Part shown: piece after piece, positions 30,260 through 40,289 of the stretch | How positions within the stretch are numbered: the first letter of the stretch is position 1 | Layout: each line of letters opens with the position of its first letter | From: Prevotella sp. | Lineage (GTDB): Bacteria; Bacteroidota; Bacteroidia; Bacteroidales; Dysgonomonadaceae | Length of the DNA stretch: 64,000 bases | Direction: 5' to 3' | Assembly: GCA_031285905.1 (NCBI GenBank) | Contig: JAITVH010000152.1 | Coordinates: 1 to 64,000, forward strand | Position numbers and translations under genes: made by a program | The notes under the pieces: model-generated | Database searches by the model: none | Seen by the model: the letters and a program-made list of their open reading frames with translations, nothing else | What the model was told of the DNA's origin: nothing

Positions 30260-31279
30260 ATGATTGATAAGATAAACAAACTATTGTCAGAAATTGACAG
30301 CCTGAAAGTAAATAAAGCCGAAGAAATAGAGGCTTTACGCATAAAATACCTGAGTAAAAAAGGAGAAGTATCCGCTTTGATGAATGATTTCCGCGATGTA
30401 GCAGCAGAGCAGAAAAGAGAGGTGGGTATGAGATTGAATGAATTGAAAGAGAAAGCTCAAAATAAGATTAATCAGTTAAAGGAATCTTTGGATAGTTCAC
30501 AATCGGGCGATGATACTATCGACCTTACCCGTACTGCTGCACCAATAGCTTTAGGTACTCGGCATCCTATTTCGATCGTAAAGAAGGATATATGTGATAT
30601 ATTTCGCCGTTTAGGTTTTTCTATTGCAGAAGGTCCGGAAATAGAAGATGACTGGCATGTGTTTTCATCCCTGAATTTTGCGGAAGATCATCCGGCACGT
30701 GATATGCAGGATACTTTCTTTATCGCACGCAGTCCTGAAATAGTTCTTCGCACACATACTTCTTCGGTACAAACGCGTGTTATGGAAAACCAACAACCCC
30801 CTATTCGCATTATTTGTCCGGGAAGAGTTTACCGTAATGAAGCTATTTCTAATCGTTCACATTGTTTTTTTCATCAGGTAGAAGCCTTGTATATTGACAA
30901 GAATGTTTCATTTGCCGATTTGAGGCAAGCCTTACTATTTGTAGCAAAAGAACTGTTTGGCGCTGACACAAAAATACGTCTTCGTCCATCTTATTTTCCA
31001 TTTACTGAGCCTAGTGCCGAAATGGATATTTCATGCAATATCTGTGGAGGAAAGGGTTGCTCATTCTGCAAATATACAGGATGGGTAGAAATACTCGGTT
31101 GCGGAATGGTAGATCCTAATGTATTGGAAAATTGCGGAATCGACAGTAAGGTATATACAGGATACGCTCTGGGAATGGGAGTAGAACGTATTACTAACCT
31201 TAAATACAGAGTGAAAGATATCCGTATGTTCTCTGAAAACGATAAGCGATTCCTTGAGCAATTCGAAAGCGCATACTAA
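30260..31279 (+). CDS. pheS: Phenylalanyl-tRNA synthetase alpha subunit
   Basis: MIDKINKLL start; HPISIVKKDICDIFRRLGF, THTSSVQTRVM, FFHQVEALYID, GMGVERITNLKY; ORF-track start 30158 is upstream of the real start. Confidence 0.96.
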   Translation: MIDKINKLLSEIDSLKVNKAEEIEALRIKYLSKKGEVSALMNDFRDVAAEQKREVGMRLNELKEKAQNKINQLKESLDSSQSGDDTIDLTRTAAPIALGTRHPISIVKKDICDIFRRLGFSIAEGPEIEDDWHVFSSLNFAEDHPARDMQDTFFIARSPEIVLRTHTSSVQTRVMENQQPPIRIICPGRVYRNEAISNRSHCFFHQVEALYIDKNVSFADLRQALLFVAKELFGADTKIRLRPSYFPFTEPSAEMDISCNICGGKGCSFCKYTGWVEILGCGMVDPNVLENCGIDSKVYTGYALGMGVERITNLKYRVKDIRMFSENDKRFLEQFESAY

Positions 31280-31302
31280 TCTGATTATAACATTGATATA
31301 TA

Positions 31303-31336
31303 TAAAAGAGCTGTTTTTAATGGCTCTTTTTTATTT
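31303..31336. terminator. Terminator between convergent genes
   Basis: AAAGAGC-tgtttttaat-GGCTCTTTTTTAT. Confidence 0.6.
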
Positions 31337-32594
31337 GTTGATTCACCAAGACTTTGTCGATGCGAGCACCATCCATATCTACGACTTCCATAGTAAATCC
31401 GTTCCACTCCACTATTTCTCCAGATTGTGGTATATGGCCTAATTTGTCTAGGATAAGACCGCTGATGGTATTATAATCATACTGATTATGTAATTCTCCC
31501 CTTTTGAAATAGGTGAGAAAATTATAGAAAGAAATCTGCCCTTCCACAAGGCAACTGCCGTCTTTACGCTGAATAATTTCAGGTTCTTCCAACGGATCAA
31601 GGATTGTGCCAACCAGAGCTTCTAAAATATCTTTCAGAGAAACTATTCCTTTCAATGTGCCAAATTCGTCACAGATAAGAGCAAATTGCAGATGTTTTGA
31701 TTTCATGACTTCCAGAGCACTATACACTTCCATATTTTCATAAAAATATTGTACCGGACGTATGATATCATGGATATTGAAGTCGGCTTTTTCAATCTTT
31801 CCAACTAAATCTTTTAAATAGACAACACCTTCTACATGATCCAGATCTTTATGCCCAACCGGATATTTATTATACGGATTGTTTTGGATTATATCGAGAA
31901 TCTCTTCATTAGACATGTCGGTATCTATCCATGCAATGTCTCCCCGATGTGTCATAATCGACTCGATATCGCGGTCGCCCAGCGAGAACACTCTCTCTAC
32001 AATATCTTGTTCCACCCCTTGCACTGCTCCGTCCTCTGTCCCTTCTTGTATAATAGATTTAATCTCCTCTTCTGTGACCTTTGCATCTGAACCTTTTATA
32101 CCAAATAGATTAAAAATAAGGCCGGTACTTTTTGAAAGAATCCATACAAAAGGTGATACAATAAGGGATAGGTAGTACATTGGACGTGCTATTATTTTTG
32201 AAATCTTCTCGGCCGAACTCATTCCGATTCGTTTAGGCACTAATTCTCCGAAAATGATAGTAAAGTAAGTAACTATAATAACAATGCTTACCTGGGCTAT
32301 GGGATAAGAATAGGTTGCAGATATACCGATATTACTTAATATTACAGCAAAGTCTTTTGCAATAACATCGCCTGAATATATACCGGTTAAGATACCAATA
32401 AGCGTAATTCCTACTTGTACTGTCGAAAGAAATCGATTAGGGTTATTAGCAAGATTAAGTGCGGCACGGGCAGAGTTACTTCCCTTTTTTGCTTCACTGG
32501 TCAGACTGGATTTTCGTGCAGATATAACTGCAATTTCAGACATTGCAAAGATTCCGTTTAAAAGAATCAATATGGCTATAATACCAATTTCCAT
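31317..32594 (-). CDS. Hemolysin/CorC family transporter (DUF21-CBS-CorC_HlyC)
   Basis: DUF21 TM region, SIMTHRGDIAWID, CBS motifs, FGTLKGIVSLKDILEALVG. Confidence 0.9.
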   Translation of the reverse strand: MEIGIIAILILLNGIFAMSEIAVISARKSSLTSEAKKGSNSARAALNLANNPNRFLSTVQVGITLIGILTGIYSGDVIAKDFAVILSNIGISATYSYPIAQVSIVIIVTYFTIIFGELVPKRIGMSSAEKISKIIARPMYYLSLIVSPFVWILSKSTGLIFNLFGIKGSDAKVTEEEIKSIIQEGTEDGAVQGVEQDIVERVFSLGDRDIESIMTHRGDIAWIDTDMSNEEILDIIQNNPYNKYPVGHKDLDHVEGVVYLKDLVGKIEKADFNIHDIIRPVQYFYENMEVYSALEVMKSKHLQFALICDEFGTLKGIVSLKDILEALVGTILDPLEEPEIIQRKDGSCLVEGQISFYNFLTYFKRGELHNQYDYNTISGLILDKLGHIPQSGEIVEWNGFTMEVVDMDGARIDKVLVNQQIKKSH

Positions 32595-32609
32595 ATATGA
32601 TTGTATTTT

Positions 32610-33428
32610 TTAGTTATACGATTGATATTTAAGGATGAAGTCAACGATCTGTTCCGGATTTTCCAAACTATGGGGATGATGACCTATACCTTCTTTTAAG
32701 ATAACTTCTACTATTCCTCCCAATTCTAAATAGCGGGAGTAGACTATCTCCATGTTTTCTTTATAAGGAACCACATCGTCACTATCTCCGCATACGGCAA
32801 TGATAGGGATATTAGCTTTTGCTAAAACGGAAAGATTATCTATCGGATTATCTTTAAAATCATTCATTTCTTCATCAGTCAGTTCCCATTCATTCAGCAG
32901 ATTTGCCCATAAGTCCTGCTGTTTTCTCGATGGCCAGCTAAACACATTACATACCGGAGCATCTACATACATACAGGCAACTTTATCAGTATTTTTAGCA
33001 GCCCAATTAAAGGCATACAATCCTCCCCTGCTAAATCCTTCTAAAGTTACTTTGGGTGATAATTGGTAGTGGTTGGCAAGAAAATTATAAAGGTTTGTAC
33101 CTGAAGCTACAGCCTTGGGATTACCATAAGAATGTGCTACATCATAAAACACAACATGGAATCCTTTATTCAATAAAGCCATATCTACACTGGGATAAGC
33201 ACCAAAGAAGGCCGGACGCCATATCCAGGGATTACCTTTTGCCGGTTCTTTAGGAATAACAACAAGTGTTTTTCTGCCATCATAATAGAAATTATGACAA
33301 ATATATCCATTCCATTGCATTTCACCATCTTGAGTGACAGTCCATTCTTGTTTTTCTGTTTTTTGAGTACAGCTATAAATATGGACAGATAAAAATATGA
33401 TGAAAAGGATTCTGATATGCTTTGACAT
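32610..33428 (-). CDS. Alpha/beta hydrolase, secreted lipoprotein
   Basis: SCTQ lipobox; EGFSRGGLYAFNWA nucleophile elbow; CGDSDDVVPY; GIGHHPHSL. Confidence 0.82.
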   Translation of the reverse strand: MSKHIRILFIIFLSVHIYSCTQKTEKQEWTVTQDGEMQWNGYICHNFYYDGRKTLVVIPKEPAKGNPWIWRPAFFGAYPSVDMALLNKGFHVVFYDVAHSYGNPKAVASGTNLYNFLANHYQLSPKVTLEGFSRGGLYAFNWAAKNTDKVACMYVDAPVCNVFSWPSRKQQDLWANLLNEWELTDEEMNDFKDNPIDNLSVLAKANIPIIAVCGDSDDVVPYKENMEIVYSRYLELGGIVEVILKEGIGHHPHSLENPEQIVDFILKYQSYN

Positions 33429-33487
33429 ACTAATGCACTATAAGTATTCAAATATAGTTATTTTATATGGAATTTTATAAAAAAGAA

Positions 33488-33518
33488 AAGCTTGTCAGGG
33501 TCTTTTCCTGACAAGCTT
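33488..33518 (-). terminator. Terminator of trxA
   Basis: AAGCTTGTCAGG-gtctttt-CCTGACAAGCTT; minus strand continues TTTCTTTT. Confidence 0.8.
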
Positions 33519-33539
33519 GTTATATATAAACCGAATAAA

Positions 33540-33857
33540 TTATTTCAATAAATTCTCGATCTTTTCAGCTAAAGCTGCTTTTTGAGTAGCTCCTACTTGT
33601 TTATCTACAACTTTACCATCTTTAATAAACAGGATAGTCGGGATATTTCTGATTCCATATTTAGATGTTATTTCATCGTTGTTGTCCACATCTACTTTAC
33701 CAATAGTAACTTTTCCTTCATATTCTGTTGCTAATTGCTCCACAATAGGGCCAACCATTTTACAAGGGCCACACCATTCTGCCCAAAAATCTATAACAAG
33801 AGGTTTGCCGGAATTCAGCACATCCTCAAAGGTCGAATCTGTAATCTCTAAAGCCAT
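33540..33857 (-). CDS. trxA: Thioredoxin
   Basis: VIDFWAEWCGPCKMVGPI. Confidence 0.95.
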   Translation of the reverse strand: MALEITDSTFEDVLNSGKPLVIDFWAEWCGPCKMVGPIVEQLATEYEGKVTIGKVDVDNNDEITSKYGIRNIPTILFIKDGKVVDKQVGATQKAALAEKIENLLK

Positions 33858-33951
33858 AAGTTATATCTATTTTATCTTTTTTATTATATGTTTACTCTAT
33901 TTTATTTTTTGTAGCGCAAAGGTAATTAATCTATTTTATATATGAAAGTTT

Positions 33952-36900
33952 TTAGTTGATCTTAAATACAAAGTTTTCGTTACTTATCAGATAATCAATC
34001 AAATCCTTTTGAATATTAACCTTTATACTACGCGAGAATAAATCAACTTTCATATTTCTTTCTCCGTCTACTACCTGGAAATATAACAATGAATTACCCG
34101 GATTGTTTTTAGTTAATGACGACAATTCTTCTACCATTTGGTTATTCATATCATGCAGAGGTAATGTGATCGTAATTTTTTCTATTAACTGATCTTTTAC
34201 GTCAGGCAATAACTGTATAGAATTTATTTTAAATTCCATTTGGTTAGCATCAAATCTGCGTCCTTGGACACGCCCCTTGATAAAAAGATAAAGACCTTGA
34301 CGTCCATATTTACCAAAGTTTATGTAGTCGTCTCCAAAAAGTGGTATTTCTCCGCTGCCTGTAAAGTCTTCTATCCTCAGTATCATAAAAGGTTTGCCGT
34401 TTCTGGCCATTCCTTCCCGTACTCCGGACACAAGTCCTCCCAGACTTATTTCCCGGTTTTTCAGGGCATCTTTATCCTCTATTTCGCTCATCCCCACATT
34501 ACATACATGATCTAATATCAGCCTATATTCATCAAGAGGATGGGCTGAAAGATAAATACCAATTAGCTCACGCTCTTTATTCAATCTTTCCAGATCAGAC
34601 CATTTTTCTACTTTGGGAATATCAGGATGTGCTATATCAAAAGAAGTATCATCGCCAAAAAGGGAATTTGTTGCTTGTTCTTTGTCTATCTGATATTTAT
34701 TGCCATACCTAATCAATTGGTCGATAAATGTTTCCCCTTTTCCATTCGCTCCAAAGAATTGTTCCCTGTTAATTTCCTGGAATTCATCAAATGCCCCGGC
34801 CAAAGCAAGAGATTCTATGTTCTTCTTATTGCAGGAACTCAAATTAACCCGTTCCACAAAATCAAAAATACTTTTGAAAGGGCCGTTCTTTCCCCTTTCC
34901 TGTATTATATTCATTACAGCACCCTCTCCTACTCCTTTCACAGCAGCCAGTCCGAAACGGATATCTCCCTTTTTATCCACTGCAAACTTTAGATATGATT
35001 CATTGACATCCGGGCCAAGTACATTCATATTCATGGCTTTACATTCATCCATGAATTTTGTAATTTCAGTTATATTTGAGAGATTTCGGGAAAGTACGGC
35101 AGCCATGTATTCTGATGGATAATTAGCTTTTAACCAAGCAGTCTGATAGGCTACCCACGAGTAACATGTAGCATGCGATTTATTGAAGGCATAAGATGCG
35201 AATTTCTCCCAGTCGGCCCATATCTTTTCCAGTGTTTTCTTATCATGTCCGTTTTTTGCTCCACCTTCGAGAAATTTAGCCTTCAACGCATTCATTTTAT
35301 CAATTAGCTTTTTCCCCATTGCTTTACGTAGTTCATCCGATTGACCACGCGTAAAATTAGCTAATAAGCGGGATAGAAGCATGACCTGTTCCTGATATAC
35401 TGTAATTCCATATGTATCATTCAGATAGCGTTCCATAATGGGAATATCATATGATATCTCTTCGCGCCCATGTTTACGGGCAACGAAGGAGGGAATATAG
35501 TCCATCGGGCCGGGACGATACAGAGCATTCATAGCTATCAGGTCTTCAAACTTTGTCGGCTGTAGTTCTTTCAGATATTTTTGCATACCGGCAGACTCAA
35601 ACTGGAATGTACCGGTCGTTTTCCCTTGACTATACAGCTCATATGTTTTCGTATCTTCAAGTGAAATATTATCTATATCGATAGTCTCCCCTGTTGTATG
35701 TTTTATATTTTCAAGTGCCTCCTTGATAATAGAAAGGGTTTTCAATCCCAGAAAGTCCATCTTTATCAGGCCTGTTTCCTCTATTACAGTACCTTCATAT
35801 TGAGTAACAAGGATATTTTCACCTGTTTCTTTATCTTCAGCCGTACTGACGGGAACAACATCAGAAATATCCTGTTGTCCGATAATAATTCCGCATGCAT
35901 GTACTCCCACATTGCGAACATTACCTTCGAGCATTTGCGCATATTTGATTGTATCTCTGGTGATCTGATCTGGACTATTGGCTGCTTCCTTCAATTCAGG
36001 AACATATTCAATTGCATCTTTAAGAGTTACTTTCTTTTTATCCGGAATACGGTCTGGTACAAATTTCGCTAATCGGTTTGATTCAGCTAAAGGTAGTTTC
36101 TGTACACGGGCTACATCTTTTATAGCTGATTTAGTAGCCATCGTACCATATGTAATAATATGAGCTACTCGTTCCTGTCCATATTTTTCTGTCACCCATT
36201 TTAATACCTTTCCACGCCCGTCATCATCAAAGTCAATATCTATATCGGGCATAGATATACGATCAGGATTAAGAAAACGTTCAAAAAGAAGGTCATATTT
36301 AATAGGGTCAATATCTGTAATCCCCAAACAATAGGCTACAGCCGAACCGGCAGCCGAACCACGTCCAGGGCCTACAGCTACACCCATCTGACGGGCGGCA
36401 GCAATAAAGTCTTGAACGATAAGAAAATAGCCGGGGAATCCCATTTTTTTCATTGTATCAAGTTCGAATTCGAGGCGTTCAACGATTTCTTCGCTCCGGT
36501 CTTTTCCATAACGTTTATCTGCACCTATCATGGCAAGATGACGCAGATAATCGGATTCTAACTTAATACGGATTACCTTATCATATCCTCCCAGACGATA
36601 GTATTCTTTTTCTCCGAATTCTTTTATTAGGTCTTCCTCCGAATACATGATTTTATATCCTTCTTCCGTTCCGAAAGAGACATCAATAGGGAAGAATGGC
36701 ATTAATGCATCCGAATCGATGGAGTAATATTCTACTTTATCAGCAATCTCCAACGTATTCTCTAAAGCTTCAGGGAGATCGTTGAAGATTTGATTCATCT
36801 CGGCACGGGTTTTCAGCCATTCCTGCTTTGTATAGCGCATCCGTTTAGGATCATCGAAGTCTTTGCCTGTACTAAGGCAGATAAGGCGGTCATGTGCATC

Positions 36901-37701
36901 GGCGTCTTCTTCATCCACAAAGTGTACATCATTGGTAGCAATAAGTTTTACATCAAACTTTTTTGCTAACTGTAACATTTCTTTATTTACTCTCTCCTGT
37001 AAAGGGTAGGCTTCGGTATTTGCATCGATACGATTAGTCTTATGGCGTTGCAATTCGAGATAGAAATCATCTCCAAAAAGATTCTTGAACCATAAAAGGG
37101 CTTCTTCTGTTTCTTTCATATCACCTGCTGTAATTTTTTTAGGGATTTCACCTCCAAGGCATGCAGTAGAAACAATTAAGCCTTCATGATATTTTTCAAG
37201 TAATTCCTTGTCTATTCGAGGACGCATATAGAAACCTTCTGTCCATCCATGCGACACCATTTTGATGAGATTCTTATATCCCTGATAGTTTTTGGCCAAC
37301 ACAACGAGATGCCACCCACTCATATCGGGTTTTCCTTCTTTAAAATGTCTTCCCCGTCTTGCCACATAACATTCACAACCTATAATAGGCTTGAACTTTT
37401 TTGCCTCTTCTTCGTGGATTTTATTTTTTAACTCCCCTATTTTAATAGAATTCTCGGGAGACTCTTCTTTTTCGAGTTCTTTTATTTCTGCTTTTAACGC
37501 CTTAATATTCCCATCTATAGGACTATTTTTCTTTTTCACATAGTTAAAGAATTCTTTTACTCCGAACATGGCGCCATGATCAGTAAGGGCGATTCCCTTC
37601 ATTCCATCAGCTATGGCTTTTTCGACCAAGTTCGGGATACTGGCCTGCCCATCGAGCAGTGAATATTGAGAGTGGACGTGGAGGTGTACAAAATTATTCA
37701 T
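33952..37701 (-). CDS. dnaE: DNA polymerase III subunit alpha
   Basis: PHP domain FVHLHVHSQYSLLDG; VGPGRGSAAGSAVAYCLGITDIDPIKYDLLFERFLNPDRISMPDIDIDFDDDGR. Confidence 0.97.
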   Translation of the reverse strand: MNNFVHLHVHSQYSLLDGQASIPNLVEKAIADGMKGIALTDHGAMFGVKEFFNYVKKKNSPIDGNIKALKAEIKELEKEESPENSIKIGELKNKIHEEEAKKFKPIIGCECYVARRGRHFKEGKPDMSGWHLVVLAKNYQGYKNLIKMVSHGWTEGFYMRPRIDKELLEKYHEGLIVSTACLGGEIPKKITAGDMKETEEALLWFKNLFGDDFYLELQRHKTNRIDANTEAYPLQERVNKEMLQLAKKFDVKLIATNDVHFVDEEDADAHDRLICLSTGKDFDDPKRMRYTKQEWLKTRAEMNQIFNDLPEALENTLEIADKVEYYSIDSDALMPFFPIDVSFGTEEGYKIMYSEEDLIKEFGEKEYYRLGGYDKVIRIKLESDYLRHLAMIGADKRYGKDRSEEIVERLEFELDTMKKMGFPGYFLIVQDFIAAARQMGVAVGPGRGSAAGSAVAYCLGITDIDPIKYDLLFERFLNPDRISMPDIDIDFDDDGRGKVLKWVTEKYGQERVAHIITYGTMATKSAIKDVARVQKLPLAESNRLAKFVPDRIPDKKKVTLKDAIEYVPELKEAANSPDQITRDTIKYAQMLEGNVRNVGVHACGIIIGQQDISDVVPVSTAEDKETGENILVTQYEGTVIEETGLIKMDFLGLKTLSIIKEALENIKHTTGETIDIDNISLEDTKTYELYSQGKTTGTFQFESAGMQKYLKELQPTKFEDLIAMNALYRPGPMDYIPSFVARKHGREEISYDIPIMERYLNDTYGITVYQEQVMLLSRLLANFTRGQSDELRKAMGKKLIDKMNALKAKFLEGGAKNGHDKKTLEKIWADWEKFASYAFNKSHATCYSWVAYQTAWLKANYPSEYMAAVLSRNLSNITEITKFMDECKAMNMNVLGPDVNESYLKFAVDKKGDIRFGLAAVKGVGEGAVMNIIQERGKNGPFKSIFDFVERVNLSSCNKKNIESLALAGAFDEFQEINREQFFGANGKGETFIDQLIRYGNKYQIDKEQATNSLFGDDTSFDIAHPDIPKVEKWSDLERLNKERELIGIYLSAHPLDEYRLILDHVCNVGMSEIEDKDALKNREISLGGLVSGVREGMARNGKPFMILRIEDFTGSGEIPLFGDDYINFGKYGRQGLYLFIKGRVQGRRFDANQMEFKINSIQLLPDVKDQLIEKITITLPLHDMNNQMVEELSSLTKNNPGNSLLYFQVVDGERNMKVDLFSRSIKVNIQKDLIDYLISNENFVFKIN

Positions 37702-37844
37702 AATGCATAGTATTGCTTATTCACAATTTGTAAAGTTACTACAAATTGAATCATCATTAAAACAAAAAACATACCAGTTTTCAACAACTAAGTATGTTTT
37801 AATGTTTCAGCTATTCTTGCTTACTTTTTATGTTATATGAAATC

Positions 37845-39263
37845 TTAAATCTGACTTCGGGTATAAGGTTTCACCTTTTGTAATTCTATAGTTGTTAAGT
37901 CTGCAATATTGACCGGCTGCTTTGTTTCTATGCTATTACGAGCAGCTATACCAATCAAGCAGGATAAAGCGCCATCTCTGGCTCCGGCACATTGTTTCAG
38001 TGGATCGGGAATATTAGGCAGGAACAACTGATCCTGTAGCAATGCATCACCACCTCCGTGCCCGGATGTACCATGCGGAATCTGAATATATTGCCTTCTG
38101 GAAAAGTTCTTGAATAAGACAATCTCGTCATAATTCTTGTCGCTTACAGGTTTAGATTCCTCTATCCAGGCATCGATGCGCCCTTTTGTACCATTGAAAG
38201 CAATGCGGTAACCTTCGTATGGAGAGTAAGTAGTCAGGGAATAAGCTACCTGAACACCATTCTTGTACTTAATCGTGGCTGCCATTTTATCGTAAATATT
38301 TATATCTTCTTTGAATACGCAACCGTCACGCAGATAACCATCATGTTGTTCATTATCTACATACAGCATTTTGTAATATCCATCTCTGTTAATATCCCAG
38401 TAGAATTTGCATGATTTAGTGTGTGGGCAGTTACGGCAATTTTCGGCACGGGAGCTTCCATTCTTACCATAGAAATCTAAAGATCCGGCGGCATATACAG
38501 TTTCAGGATCGCTTTCTATCCACCAATTTAGCAAATCGAAGTGATGGGTAGCTTTGTGTAGCCATAGCGAACCTGATTTTTCTACTAACCGATGCCAGCG
38601 TCTGAAGTAATCAGCACCATGCGAGGTATCCAAATACCAATGGAAATCAACTGAAGTTAATTCTCCGATTTCTCCATTTCGAAGCATTTCCCATATTTTT
38701 GCCCGATGGGGAGAATAACGATAATTAAATGTGACACGACATTGTTTACCGGTTCGTTTTTCAGCATCAATAATAGCTTGTACTTTCTTTTCATCTATGG
38801 TCATAGGCTTTTCAGTCAGCACATTACAACCCAATTCCATTGCTCTGACAATGAATTCGTGATGAGTAGAATCTACTGTACATACGATCAGTAAGTCAGG
38901 CTTCGATTCTTTCATCATCTTTTCGAAGTCGACATAGGTTGGACAATCTACTCCAATATGTTTTTTGCCGGCTTCTAACCGACCGGGATTATTATCACAC
39001 AGACCTACAAAAGTAAGTTGTCCGGAATAACGTTTTACCAGATCGCGTCCCCACATATTACATCCTCTGGAACCTGTTCCAATCAGGGCAACCTTCATTT
39101 TATTATTAGTAACCGGAGATACTATACTTGTTGCTGCTTGTATTGCTTCATTGGGTTGAATCAATGCACTTCCGGCAAACATGCCGGAAGCCGCCAGAAA
39201 ATTACGCCTTGAAATTTTATTATTTGTGCTCATAGTTATTAGATGATATATAGGTTTATACAA
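37845..39263 (-). CDS. Gfo/Idh/MocA family oxidoreductase with Tat-like signal
   Basis: KISRRNFLAASGMFAG; VALIGTGSRG; NVLTEKPMTID; true start probably 39233 (MSTNNKISRRNF). Confidence 0.9.
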   Translation of the reverse strand: MYKPIYHLITMSTNNKISRRNFLAASGMFAGSALIQPNEAIQAATSIVSPVTNNKMKVALIGTGSRGCNMWGRDLVKRYSGQLTFVGLCDNNPGRLEAGKKHIGVDCPTYVDFEKMMKESKPDLLIVCTVDSTHHEFIVRAMELGCNVLTEKPMTIDEKKVQAIIDAEKRTGKQCRVTFNYRYSPHRAKIWEMLRNGEIGELTSVDFHWYLDTSHGADYFRRWHRLVEKSGSLWLHKATHHFDLLNWWIESDPETVYAAGSLDFYGKNGSSRAENCRNCPHTKSCKFYWDINRDGYYKMLYVDNEQHDGYLRDGCVFKEDINIYDKMAATIKYKNGVQVAYSLTTYSPYEGYRIAFNGTKGRIDAWIEESKPVSDKNYDEIVLFKNFSRRQYIQIPHGTSGHGGGDALLQDQLFLPNIPDPLKQCAGARDGALSCLIGIAARNSIETKQPVNIADLTTIELQKVKPYTRSQI

Positions 39264-39331
39264 TTGTATTTACAAATATACACGTAATAGCTTTATGAGC
39301 CAGACTAATAACTAAGAATATTCATACTTTT

Positions 39332-40081
39332 TTATTGAATCTCAAACTTTGCTTCTATCTCATATTTGAGTTTTATCTTTTTTAGCCCTATTTGTTCTTG
39401 TTCATCCTGCATCATAGCACTTTCCTGGCGTACCATCATCTTATTGCTGTATGCTTCATTCATATATACATCAGCCTTATTGTCTTCCACTTCCCTTACA
39501 TAGATTGGTTTTCCTGCTTTATTTCCAATGCTCTCAAGCAGGTATGATGCTTTTTCCTTAGCGGCCTTCATTGCCATCATTTTCACCTCTTTGCGGTATT
39601 CTTCTATTTTGCTATTTTTTAGTTCTGATAAGTTTACACTAACGATTCCTTGTTCCGGCCCCGGCAGTTTACTTAACAGGTCGTTTAATTTCGCGACATC
39701 GTTTAATACTATCTCATATTCTTTTTCCAATCTTACATTTTCCATGTATCTCCTGTACCGCAGATAATAAGTCCAATAGTTGTTTGTCAACGCATTCTTC
39801 AATACGATCTTATCTTTCTCTATACCAACTGCGGATAATATATCCATAAACTTCTTATCAGCCGATTCGAGTGACAGTATTTCCCTGCTTGTACCATTGG
39901 CTTGCTTTTGAGAATAATTTCCAACGGTAACCGATAGATGTATCTGATCCGGTTCAATTTCCATTTCAGCACTCCCGGATACTTCAATAAATCCGGCATC
40001 TTTTTCCTTCTTATTATAAGGGTTTGTACATGCCGTAAAAAGTAAGCTCAGAATAAACAAATAAAGAAATGACTTTTTCAT
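39332..40081 (-). CDS. SIMPL (DUF541) domain lipoprotein
   Basis: FTACTNPYN; VSGSAEMEIEPDQIHLSVTVGNYS; AMKAAKEKASYLLESIGNKAGKP. Confidence 0.85.
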   Translation of the reverse strand: MKKSFLYLFILSLLFTACTNPYNKKEKDAGFIEVSGSAEMEIEPDQIHLSVTVGNYSQKQANGTSREILSLESADKKFMDILSAVGIEKDKIVLKNALTNNYWTYYLRYRRYMENVRLEKEYEIVLNDVAKLNDLLSKLPGPEQGIVSVNLSELKNSKIEEYRKEVKMMAMKAAKEKASYLLESIGNKAGKPIYVREVEDNKADVYMNEAYSNKMMVRQESAMMQDEQEQIGLKKIKLKYEIEAKFEIQ

Positions 40082-40233
40082 AATCTTTTATATTAATTGG
40101 TTATTGTTCTTAAAGATAGAGTAAAATACAGATAAAAATTCATAAACCAGGTGGACAATTATAACTGAATAAGTATAATTAAGAAATAAACAGGTAATAA
40201 TATTTCAGTGAGAGAAGTTATAAATAAAAAATC

Positions 40234-40264
40234 TTTGCTTGGATAAAATATATAGATACATTTG
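40234..40264 (+). promoter_or_regulatory. Bacteroidetes promoter TTTG-N19-TACATTTG
   Basis: 25 bp upstream of the TonB-dependent receptor ATG. Confidence 0.5.
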
Positions 40265-40289
40265 TATAGATAAATCTAAATCAGTGTAA

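Noticed and set aside
34240-37431. Plus-strand ORFs inside the dnaE region
   Set aside because: Antisense to the well-conserved DnaE coding sequence; no recognisable domains.
37845-39263. Cys cluster (CRNCPHTKSC) in the Gfo/Idh protein as a novel Fe-S oxidoreductase
   Set aside because: Cys-rich insertions of this kind occur in this oxidoreductase family, as far as I recall; not enough to claim novelty.
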